This document shows, piece after piece, positions 47,601-57,268 of a DNA stretch of 64,000 nucleotides. Position 1 is the first letter of the stretch, and each line of letters opens with the position of its first letter. Position numbers and translations under genes: made by a program. The notes beneath the pieces are model-generated. The model did not search any database and had not been told where the DNA came from. It saw only the letters and a list, made by a program, of their open reading frames with translations. Origin of the DNA: Diploscapter coronatus (taxonomy: Eukaryota; Nematoda; Chromadorea; Rhabditida; Rhabditidae); NCBI GenBank assembly GCA_964036155.1, contig OZ038422.1, forward strand, positions 84,529,201 through 84,593,200, in the 5' to 3' direction.

Positions 47601-49953
47601 GCTTCAACGTATTTGAAATCAGGTGCCATTCCCTTGAATTTCAACACATCTTTGATTTTATTTCCGACTATTTAATTGTCACCTTTCCACGACCGTAACT
47701 TTTTGTGGGAGTGTTGACAGAGATGAAGATAAGATCGGCTTCCCGAACGGCTTTGCAGATATCCGATGAGAAATGAAGATTTCTGAAGTGTGATGCCATT
47801 GCTTGAAAGCTCACGTTCTTTTTATAGAACGTATTTAGTCCAATAAAGCCTCTACAACAAGGAACATCAATGAAAAATCGAAATTATTATTTTAAGATTT
47901 TACAAAAAAAAAAAAAAAAAAAAAAAACTTTTAGAAGAGAGATTGACTGACTTTCCTCTAGCAGCCATGACGATTTCGTGCAGGCCCGGCTCGTAAATCG
48001 GTAATTTGTCCGAATTCCACTCCGCGATTTTCTCCGAGTTCATGTCCACAACAGTCACCTAAAATTATTCGATCTCTATTGATACACAATGTGCGGGTGC
48101 TGCGAACGTTCACAGTTTGAAGAAATAGTATGCAAAAACTGGAGAGCCTATCTTTAACCCTACCCCAGCCCCATATTCTCTCACATTGCGAGCCTGCGAA
48201 CTTTCGTAACATCTATTTATGATCGTTAGAAAAAAAAAACATACTAAAACAACATTTCGAAGCTTGTAGTTAGAAAATGCGAGAAATATTTAAGACTGTT
48301 TCCACACACTCACACATTTATCAGCAGCAATTATATACGTTCGAATTTGTTAATTTCTAATCGGGTTGAGAATCTTTAAAGTTGCGAAATGAAATTAATC
48401 ACCTCTAGTAAGAGTTAAATAATTCGAGCTAAAGCATTATGAAAATTTGAAATATCGTATTTGAATTAATAATTTCTACTAATAGCATATTTGTTAGAGG
48501 CTCACTCTATTCCATTCTCTCTCTCTCTCTCTCTCTCCTAGCAGTGCCGCCTAACGACACTGGCTCATTCTAACAAAGAATTGTCCGGACGAACGCCGAG
48601 AAACTTCCGCCCGGCAGCCGCTCGGAAGCCGGGCGGATTTGACACTGTCATTCGCACGGCGTTCGTCCGGCACTAAAGGGTGCCGGACGAATGCCGTGCG
48701 AACGCCAGCTGAGAGGGGGAGGTGCCGGACGAACGCCGTGCGAATGACAGTGTCAAATCCGCCCGGCCTCCGAGCGGCTGCCGGGCGGATTTGACACTGC
48801 CATTCGTCCGGTCAATTCTTCTGAGAGTTCCCTCTACAACTCTTCTCCCTCTTCTTTAGTACGTATCTCTATTCCCTGACCATTAACAGATCATTGATTG
48901 GTCATTCCCTTCCTAGTAGTCAGTCTACCCCTCCTGTTTTCCTCTAGGACGGTCGGTCCTTTTTCTCCTGAATTCTTTTCGACGTTGTACTAATAAAACC
49001 TTGGGTTACAAACGAGCTCTGACTGACACCTCACTCGGGAGTACAGCAATATTCATCTAAATAAGCGTCATTCAAATTATGCTGTTAGAATTTTGCTAAA
49101 CGATTCATCCTTCGCACTGATTTCAAATTTTATCAGATCATATACAATCACATAAACTGAAGAAACTATTCAAATTTATCCATACAATCCGATTTATATT
49201 AGTCAAATTGACGTTGATTTCAAATTATTTATAATAGGATTGAAATCAGTTTTAGCACATTTTTGATTGAAAAATCTCAATAACGTCAACGCATTTCCTA
49301 CTTCATTGCATTTCATTTTGAACCTGAAGCGAAACAAAATAGTAGCTTAAATTTTCAAAATTGCCAAGTCGGAGCATTCATTTTTAGAAACTTCTTAAAC
49401 TTTTGAACCCGGTAAATATTTGTCATCACACTCACTAATGATAGAGAGGATAGGAGATAGAAAACAGGCTGTGATAATTCATACCCTAGTTTTTATTCCC
49501 GACCCAAAAGTTTAAGCCCTAATGTCAAGATAGATCAACAAACCATTATCGAAATCAGTAATATTAATTCAATAATTCTAATAAAGCTTTGATGTAGCGC
49601 TGGTAAAGAGATATCCGATTAGAGAATACCAAAATGGTCATTATCGATTTGTAATAGCAATAATGGCCAAATAATACTTACCTGAATATCTGGACATTTG
49701 TGAGCGATCATCGCGCAAGTCGGTCCACCAACATAACCTGCTCCTACGCATGTGATTTTTCTTACCTAAAATCTTGGTCGTCGATTTATGATACAGAATT
49801 ATATGCTTCTTATATTTCCTTTTGAAGAAAATTCTGTTCGTAATGAATAAAATTAAACAAAAAATTGACTACTATTTGAAAAGTATAGCCCAATCTTTAA
49901 AAATGCCACATAGCCATCAGAATCGAAGTGAATATGCTTACCTTAGGAAACAT
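44611..49953 (-). CDS. sqv-4: UDP-glucose 6-dehydrogenase
   Basis: Oxidises UDP-glucose to UDP-glucuronate in two NAD-dependent steps in the cytosol, feeding glucuronosyltransferases and proteoglycan synthesis. Fourteen exons: 49942-49953, 49682-49765, 47952-48058, 47683-47851, 47561-47632, 47410-47508, 47269-47361, 46789-46893, 46568-46715, 45646-45740, 45464-45574, 45214-45361, 44807-44898 and 44611-44751; 491 aa, close to the nematode SQV-4 length. Visible: [20 protein letters not shown] (NAD-binding GxGxxG), [89 protein letters not shown] with the catalytic Cys, FGFAFK and [12 protein letters not shown], ending with [20 protein letters not shown] and AAIFDGR. The first coding exon is only 12 nt (MFPK), with a TCGTTTAG trans-splice-like acceptor 3 nt before the ATG. 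The FAFK/KNTGD intron needs a GC donor (AAG|GCAAGC). Introns hold a foldback and a solo LTR, yet the coding sequence is intact. Confidence 0.96.
45800..46441. mobile_element. TATAGT foldback element, copy 1, in UDP-glucose dehydrogenase intron
   Basis: Termini TATAGTCGATTCCGAGTAAG and their mirror at 46441. The arms extend inward for about 300 bp (GGATATTGCATACATTTTGC, CAGGCTCCGCCCACTTTTCC, AAATCTTTATAATTATATCC and their reverse complements). TA and the direct repeat ATCTAG lie on both sides. It is wholly within the intron 45741-46567. Homologous copies lie at 50316-51100 and at the right edge of the window. Confidence 0.88.
48492..49048. mobile_element. Solo LTR with 5-bp target duplication, in UDP-glucose dehydrogenase intron
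   Basis: The element begins TGTTAGAGGCTC and ends GGGAGTACAGCA (TG...CA ends). It is flanked on both sides by the direct repeat ATATT (48487-48491 and 49049-49053). It includes a (CT)n tract at 48517-48538 and an AATAAAA signal near 48990 ahead of the 3' end. No internal retroelement region or second LTR is present, so it is a solo LTR. It lies in the 1.6-kb second intron of the dehydrogenase and hosts the GC-rich palindrome at 48577-48820. Superfamily is not determined. Confidence 0.78.
48577..48820. repeat. GC-rich nested palindrome inside the solo LTR
   Basis: A motif GCCGGACGAACGCCGTGCGA followed by ATGACAGTGTCAAATCCGCC and CGGCAGCCGCTCGG occurs four times in alternating orientation. The outer ends GAATTGTCCGGACGAA and TTCGTCCGGTCAATTC mirror each other, suggesting a small foldback inserted into the LTR. 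Base composition is strikingly different from the surroundings. Confidence 0.85.
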
Positions 49954-49956
49954 GAG

Positions 49957-49964
49957 CTAAACGA
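49957..49964 (-). promoter_or_regulatory. Candidate trans-splice acceptor for UDP-glucose dehydrogenase
   Basis: TCGTTTAG on the minus strand ends 3 nt before the start codon at 49953, a typical spliced-leader position. Confidence 0.45.
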
Positions 49965-50315
49965 GATATAATAGTTCTTCTGTGTGATATTAGACTGATC
50001 ATTTTGACTTCCTTTGAGGATTTTTTTTGCTATTCTTTCGGCAAAAAATGATGATGATATTTGAGAAAAGTTAAAAGGTTTGGTGGTTATTTGCAGAAAG
50101 CCTAACAAAGGGTTTCGGGGGAGCGCCAACATATGAACACACAAGATAATTCATTTGAATTAGTTTTGAATTAAACACAGATTTATTATGATTGAAAGAG
50201 ATTTGGGAGAGAAAAAAATAAAATTTTTTTTAATATAAACTTATCGCACGGCTTTTTACATTCTTGAGCACTAAACATCCAATATATCTATCAAGGTAGT
50301 AAAATAAAAAAGAGT

Positions 50316-51100
50316 TATAGTTTATTCTGAGTAAGTGAATACTGCATACATTTTGCAATTTCGCTTGCTCAGGCTCCGCCCACTTTTTCCTGCCCTGCGA
50401 ATTGCGTCATTCCCCCCATTTTCAAACTATTTTTTCGATTTTTCTTGACATTTTCGCGAAAAATCTTTATAATTATATCCTAATTATCTCTCTAGTTGAT
50501 CAATTAACTCTGTAGAGCGATGCTTCATCGTTTTGAGGTATTTTATCGTCAGAAATAACGTTTTTATTTTTCAAATTTGAAAACGAAAAGAAGTTAGTTA
50601 ATTGTCTCCAACTAACTGAATATTACGCCTAATTAACCAGATAATTGGCCAATTAACTCTCTTTAATGTTTGCTGTTCATTTTTCTCGTTTTTCTAGCGA
50701 TTTCTTCTCTCAAATCAAGACCCATTTTTATCGAGTCAATTGTCGGTTCATCCAAGATGCAGATGTTGCTGTCGTCATCAGAACATTATAATTACAAATT
50801 GGTGGACAAACAAGCAGTCGCTTATCAGATGTTTTCATGAAAATGTCAAATTTGCACGAAAAATACGAAATTTCGATCGAAAAATGGACAGCAAACACTA
50901 AAGAGAGTTAATTGGTCAATTAGAGAGATAATTAGGATATAATTATAAAGATTTTTCGCGAAAATGTCAAGAAAAATCGAAAAAAAACCGTTTAAAAATG
51001 GGGGAATGACGCAATTTGGCAAGGCAGGAAAAGTGGGCGGAGCCTGAGCGAGCGAAGTTGCAAAATGTATGCAGTATTCACTTACTCAGAATAAACTATA
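50316..51100. mobile_element. TATAGT foldback element, copy 2
   Basis: Ends TATAGTTTATTCTGAGTAAG and its mirror ACTCAGAATAAACTATA. The arms are homologous to 45800-46441 but the element is longer by about 140 bp, with an extra ACGTTTTTATTTTTCAAATT-type insert near 50515-50640. It is intergenic, upstream of the dehydrogenase gene. Confidence 0.88.
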
Positions 51101-51344
51101 TCAAAATATCAAAACTCTCTTATGCAAAATATTTTTAATGATTTGTTGTGGTTTATGAATAAATTATAATTTTCGTTTATTTCTGTTGCTTAAGATGAGA
51201 AAAAAGTGAAATTCTAAAATACTTTAAGAAAATAAAAAGCGAATCTGAAACAAAAAAAATATTGGTCGATGAAGAAAATGAGGCTGATAATGTATGGATG
51301 CGAGTTGATCAGAATCGTATGTGTTTAACCATTCTATGCAAAAG

Positions 51345-51885
51345 TGAAACATCACTGGGAAGGATTTGGCACAGTTCAAAATTGATACCATCGAAAATGG
51401 TCCCAAACAATGTAATCGAAGGTGGAGAATCCGAAAATTGAGGTCCCAGATCAGGGTTGCAAATTTTTTACATGATTCAATACAATACAATACACGACAC
51501 GACACGATTAATAAACGTGATAAAACCGGATTAAGTCCAAACTTCAGGATATCAAGCCGAATAAAGCGGTATTAGATCGGATAAAATCTGCTACAAAAGA
51601 CGTCCACTAAAACTTATTAATCCTCCGTACCCCGGCTTGATATCCTGAAATCTGAGCTTAACCCCACTTAATCCGGTTTTATCACGTTTATTAATCGTGT
51701 CGTGTCGTGTATTGTATTATGTTGAATCATGTAAAAAAAATTGCAACCCTGATCTGGGGCCTCAATTTTCGGATTCTCCACCTTCGATTACATTGTTTGG
51801 GACCATTTTCGATGGTATCAATTTTGAGATGTGCCAAACCCTTCCCAGTAATGTTTCACTTTAGCATAGAATGACTAATATTCAT
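51345..51885. mobile_element. Foldback element with ~215-bp arms
   Basis: Left arm: GATACCATCGAAAATGGTCC, CAATGTAATCGAAGGTGGAG, TACACGACACGACACGATTA, CCGGATTAAGTCCAAACTTC. The right arm 51650-51885 is the reverse complement. Short loop near 51565-51640. Related fragments are at 33870-34035 and 30150-30250. No coding capacity. Confidence 0.88.
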
Positions 51886-52338
51886 TTGAAATTGAAAGCG
51901 GGTATGATATACTTTATATTCATTTCGGAAACATGTTCTGTGACTAGCTATTACCAAGAATAAAGAAGATAATATAATTATTCGAGAATAATTTATTTAG
52001 ATTATGGGGTAACGTTACTGCAGGAACGACGTTCATTATTCCATCAAACGTCGCGTCTTTGCGATTTTATACCGATCAATGGTTAGTCTATTCGGGATTT
52101 CAGATTTTATGGGATGCAGTTGATTAATTAGTGAAAATTTCGCAGTTGAAATATTATAACGAACGAAAAATGATAACTGATTTTTTAAATTTGACGCATT
52201 TGATGAACACGCATAAATAAATTCATTTAAAATATCATAGTTTTACACAAACAGCAATTACACAACTCTATAGACTAGATATCTTGTTATGAATTATTCT
52301 AACTTTAATTCCTATAACAATATTTGCAATCTGTCCTA
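51886..52338. other. Intergenic, nothing recognised
   Basis: AT-rich 3' flank of FkbM copy 2; unlike the 5' flank, it shows no clear duplication of the 3' flank of copy 1. Confidence 0.4.
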
Positions 52339-54459
52339 TCAAACTAAATATCGAGCTAATTCAATAGCAAAGTATCGCTTCATGCAAGATCTGTGAATGA
52401 AACTAAATTCGGTGGCAGTGAACACGGCAAAGGGGTTGATTTCGAAATTGAACAGTAAATAATCGAATCTGAAATTGATTTTATTTTTAAATAATAAAAA
52501 AAAATTAAACCTTGCAATTTCTAGCAACATCTTTTTTATGTTATCATGTTCGCTACTATGAATTTCGATTAGAATCTAAAAGTAAAGAAATTAAAATAAT
52601 ATCCTAATTAAAAGTTATATATGCCTGACAAACAATATTCTCCTCTAAAAATTGAGGTATCACTAGATATTCTGCCCCTTCAATGTCGATTTTCAGAATT
52701 TCCAGTCTTTCAACCTTTTCCAGAATCATTAGATCCTCTGAATATCAATGATTCAGAAATTTGTTTCATTTTAAAGATTTAATGAAATTACGTATTGTCG
52801 AAGTATTTTGCTCTTTGTTCGTCACATTTGATAGTTTAACAGCCCGAGAAAATCCATTTATTGATTTGAACGTTTCGAATGAGATTCGACTAGCGTGCTG
52901 AAATCATTCATTTCTAATAATCATTTTAGAACATAAAAATCTAAGGACTTTTATTGTAAAAGATTTTTACCATATCATATCCATAGATCTTGCACCTCAT
53001 ATGTGTGTATTGTTGAATGTCTTTATCGAACGATGGTTGGCCATTGATTCCCAAAGAGAAAATTCTAAAAAAAAACACATTATTATTATTATCACCGGAC
53101 GATTTGGATTCATTGCTACAATTCAACGACGTAGAATTCAGATATAATATGAAGGGTTTGATAAGATAAGAAAACACTACAATTGTGTACGCTATTTCTT
53201 CCAGGCTTGTTGGCGAATCCAATCTGCAGGTATTTTCGTTGTTTATTTTTCTCTACCAGCGAAGCGCCATATTCTCACTCACCGTTTTCTTTTTCTCAAT
53301 TTATTTATTTCTCCTATATAATGAATAGAAAAAATGGAAACATATTCGCAGATAGGATCTGTCAAATAAGCCATTTTTATGTTGCGCTGTTGCGTTTATG
53401 AGTAATTGCAAAGAATTCAAATAACACCATCGCTGCATCAGTTTTATTGTATATCGAATAGTTTAATCAGTCTCTGGTAAATAGTAACAACTTACACACA
53501 TCCATCAGGTAAATTGATCGGATCGCACATCCATTTTCCACCGTCAAAAATTCTTCCTATTCGAATTCGTGGGCAAATCGCCTAAAATCAATATCAGTAT
53601 TTTAATAATAAGTGAAACATGAGTAATATCGCAAGATTTTATGGGTGGAGTTTCCCTCTCATTTACTTTTTCTCATTAAAATCGAAGAAAAAGTCACGTA
53701 CTTAGAATTTTGATTAACAAACGAAGGATCGTTTATCAAAAATGTCGATAAAAATCGAGAAATGCAGAGTAGATAATGGACAACTTTTTCACTGTCCCCC
53801 TACAGACCTACAGACAGTTTTCTGACTCTAACCTCAACCTAACATTGCGCATCGGTTTACACGCACATTGCTCGTAAGATGCGCTTTAAAAAACGGTCCT
53901 TAACTTCATTTGATCAGCACAATAAACCATATGTTATTGCATGGATTCGACGTAATTTCAAAATAAAGATACCAACCTCAGGGGCAAGAATATTGTACAG
54001 ATTTCGACTAGCATTTTTGGTAAGGTAGTTATTCCTGTCGCCTGCCTGCTTTTTATATTTCTCAACAAATTCTTCATTGACAGGAAGACAATAATCACTA
54101 TCCTGCTTCTGAATATTATTTCCACTTTTGATTAAAGATAGATTTTCAACAGTTATGATTCAGCATAAAATTTTTCTTTAAAAATATTCCTATTACTTTC
54201 TTGGGAATAACTTAAAAATTACTGAATTATCGACCGATTTCTCTTCTAAGAAATTGCCATGTGTGATTATTTGTTTGAGCTCTTCTAGCCTGTCTAAAAT
54301 TAAAAAATAAAGAAATAAACAAAAAATCAATAAAGTGTTGCAGTTTATATTTGAAATTTACAACTTATCTTTCTGAATATTATCAAATATCAACCAGATG
54401 ACAAAATTTAGAGCCAAAAATAGAAATATAATAGCAGTAGCTGTCCATTGTGAGAGCAT
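52339..54459 (-). CDS. FkbM-type methyltransferase, copy 2 (inverted paralogue)
   Basis: Same nine-exon plan as 6448-7997: start at 54459 (MLSQWTATAI... signal anchor), exon with DRLEELKQIITHGN, CLPVNEEFVEKYKKQAGDRN, CPRIRIGRIFDGGKWMCDP (53513-53583, protein-identical to copy 1), IFSLGINGQPSFDKDIQQY, SINGFSRAVKLSNVTN, LEILKIDIEGAEY (FkbM motif), ILIEIHSSEHDNIKK, and FEINPFAVFTATEFSFIH to the stop at 52339. The two copies differ mainly in the N-terminal stem and introns, with the catalytic exons conserved, which suggests constraint. Intron 4 is about 450 bp against 56 bp in copy 1. The exon-7 donor is GC (CAG|GCATAT) where copy 1 has GT. Likely a lumenal O-methyltransferase; acceptor unknown. 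Confidence 0.85.
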
Positions 54460-54495
54460 TATCGTTTAATTTTTAGACCCAAAATTCTAGTTCAA

Positions 54496-54638
54496 GTGAA
54501 AATAAAATTTTCTAATGAATATATCCAAATAACTTTTATAAAACCTCGTTATTTAGATAATGAATGACGAAGTTTCTTTTGTTTTTTTATTTATAAAAGT
54601 TATTTGGACCCATTCATTAGAAAATTTTATTTTCATCT
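54496..54638. repeat. Hairpin element 37 bp upstream of FkbM copy 2 start
   Basis: Arms of about 45 bp: AATAAAATTTTCTAATGAAT then AATAACTTTTATAAA, mirrored by TTTATAAAAGTTATTTGG then TTCATTAGAAAATTTTATTT, with a 46-bp loop. It interrupts the 5' flank that is otherwise shared with copy 1, where it is absent. Confidence 0.85.
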
Positions 54639-54649
54639 GACTTTGAATT

Positions 54650-55225
54650 CGTTAGCGAGCAAAGAGCACAATTACAGATTTTTTCTCATCAATATTGGTT
54701 CAGCAAGCATTGATTCCGTGTTCATTAGAATAAGGAAGTAAGTCTTCGAAAATCGGACAAAAAACTTTCAAAATTCGGTTTTCTAATAGTCATAAGCCAT
54801 TCCACATCTTTGAAATGAGCTCCAGCTGAGTTAACATTGTTGAACGTTGAGACATGTAACAGTCTGAAAATTTCTTCTCGAATATAATACGAAAATCGGC
54901 ACTTTGAAAAGTGGAGGAAATTTTTTTTTTTAGAATTCCATGGTAAGATATTGAAAAAATAGGTAAGAATGGAAATCCAAAATATCGTCACATTAATTCT
55001 TTATGATAAAAATGTGGCGAGATTTACAAATCACGAATGAAAAATATCCTTTCACCTTCAGGATTAGAAACTAGTCCCTTAATATTTTGAAGCAGAAGAA
55101 GAAGAAAATCCACTCATAGTATTCATGCTGGTGAAAAAATGCATTAAATTCGAATTCGAACTCGTTAACTAATATTTTAATGTTCCATGAAACGAATAAT
55201 CACTCAAAGTGAGGAACAGAGTTTG
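54650..55225 (-). repeat. 5' flank of FkbM copy 2, duplicated inverted at 5883-6440
   Basis: Reverse complement of 5883-6440 with scattered changes and small indels. Shared blocks: TTCATTAGAATAAGGAAGTAA, CAGCTGAGTTAACATTGTTG, GGATTAGAAACTAGTCCCTT, CACTCATAGTATTCATGCTG. This defines the far end of the inverted duplication. Confidence 0.8.
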
Positions 55226-57268
55226 AGAATAGTAGAAACTGTAAAAAAAAAAAAAAAAAATCACATGGGTTTACTGGAGAAAATATCCATCGATATGGAT
55301 GAAGAGTATGAATTTAAAAAATTAATTAAATCAAATGCATTCAGTTACAACTAAAAAATTGGAATAATCGTGTTGAGTTCAATTTATTCAATCTGTTGTG
55401 CATATTATCGTAACATTATGCTGAAACTTGACCGGAAGTCATAGTTGAATTTTCACAATTGAGTCACTTTATTCAGGTTAAATTGACTTACAGTAGGTTG
55501 AAGATATCAGACTGAATCCATAGTCATCGTTGATTCCAAAATTTGCTCGCAACTACATTTGATTATGATAAATATTTGAAAATGTTTTTTTTATCAGTCT
55601 CGTGATAGGTTATCATTGATAAATCACACCACAAGCGTCTAATGCGACATTTTAATTCTATATTTTTGCAATTTAAATTTGAAAATTTATCAACATTCAT
55701 TTTTTTTTTGGATATATTAGCTAATTTAAAAGCATAATATGCATTAGCCGTGTTAAATTGTTATCTTGCATAAAAATCATGGAAAAATATTTTTTTTTCT
55801 TCTAAATCTCTCAAGTTCTCATAGTGTTTTACTAACGACAACAATACAAACACAGAGAGAGGGTATTGGATATGAAGAGATGTTGTTTGTTCAATTTTTG
55901 AAAATTTAGTTTTCTGGCTTTTCCATTAGCACAAAAAAGAATAGTATCGTATTTTCTCATTGTTAGGAAAATCATTCCATTAAAACCAATCCAGCTAAAC
56001 AAATCTATGCAACATAGATCTTCATCAATTCCTCTATTTTTCCTAATCTCCTACCTTAGAAAAAAAACGTACATTGATCTTGAACTAACATTACCAATGT
56101 TTGAAATTATACAATCGTTGAAAAATGAAGATTATACTTCCTCATTATTTTGTTATGTCAAGTTTGAATCGATAATGAACATGGAAAGTATCCTCAGAAA
56201 TTTGGCTAAAAATACTTGATAATCTGATGAAAATGTTTCAAAAAAGTCTTTGATATTTTTATGTTATGCATAATTTTACTTGTGCATCATTATTACTTCT
56301 ACTATTAGACTTCGGTCGGCCACTTCGCGGCCTTCCTCGTCTAGGACTCTTGCTTCGTAAAGGTGCGAAACAAAACAATACTAAACCAAACCAAAAACAG
56401 TATCAAACCGAAACAACATCAACAACACAACAATTCCAGTACCAAAAAAAATTTTTTTTTTTAAATTAACATGCATTGCATTTCTCATTTTCATGTTCAT
56501 ACTCTCTCATACCATCAAAATTTTTAATTTCATAACTCTTCCCTCCTAAAAATACATCAACTCATAAAACTAAAACTATCCAATTAACAAATTTAATAAA
56601 TCATTTAAAATATTTCCTTGTTATCATTCAATTATCCCATTGATTGTCATTTTCTAAAATTCTTCAAAAAATTTCAAGTTCCTTTTGATCCATAAAAATG
56701 CAAAAAAAAAAGAATCGACTTACTAAAGGAGAAATCACCTCTAGTAAGGATAATTGCTTAATTATCTGATCAAATCCAAAAAAAAATCTATATGTTGCAC
56801 ATCGCGGGAAAATTGCGCATCTTTTGGTGCAAATCCCATCTCAATTGGATGATCATATCTCTATAAGCGTGTACAAACAGACACACTTTACAACACATAC
56901 TATCTTGAACTGATAATGGCAATTACTATTTGGCGGAGTGGGTCTTTTCCACATTATTTCTTTCAAATTTCATCCTCTTGTTTATCTTTAACGGGTGAGG
57001 ATCTTCCCCCTCCCCCACTCTACCCTTTCTCCTCCAGTTTTTTCTCTAACGCTACACTATTTTCACGAAAAAGTAGAGGGAAAAGACCCTCACCCTCTTT
57101 GACTATAGGATTCTGTCATTCGTTACTCTGTCATTTAGTAATTCCCTAGGATAATATATGAAATTTCTTGCTGTATGCGATGAAAGTGACTTGTAAAGCT
57201 TGAAAGCTTGTAATCAGAATTCAGTCTCATTCCTGATTTACAGACTTTTTTCCATATAAATACATTTA
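55226..57268. other. Intergenic, nothing coding recognised
   Basis: Two kilobases of AT-rich DNA with homopolymer tracts. A short hairpin-like GGTCGGCCACTTCGCGGCC sits near 56313-56331, and pyrimidine-rich sequence at 56930-57110. Open frames of 60-77 codons carry no motif that I recognise. Confidence 0.45.
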
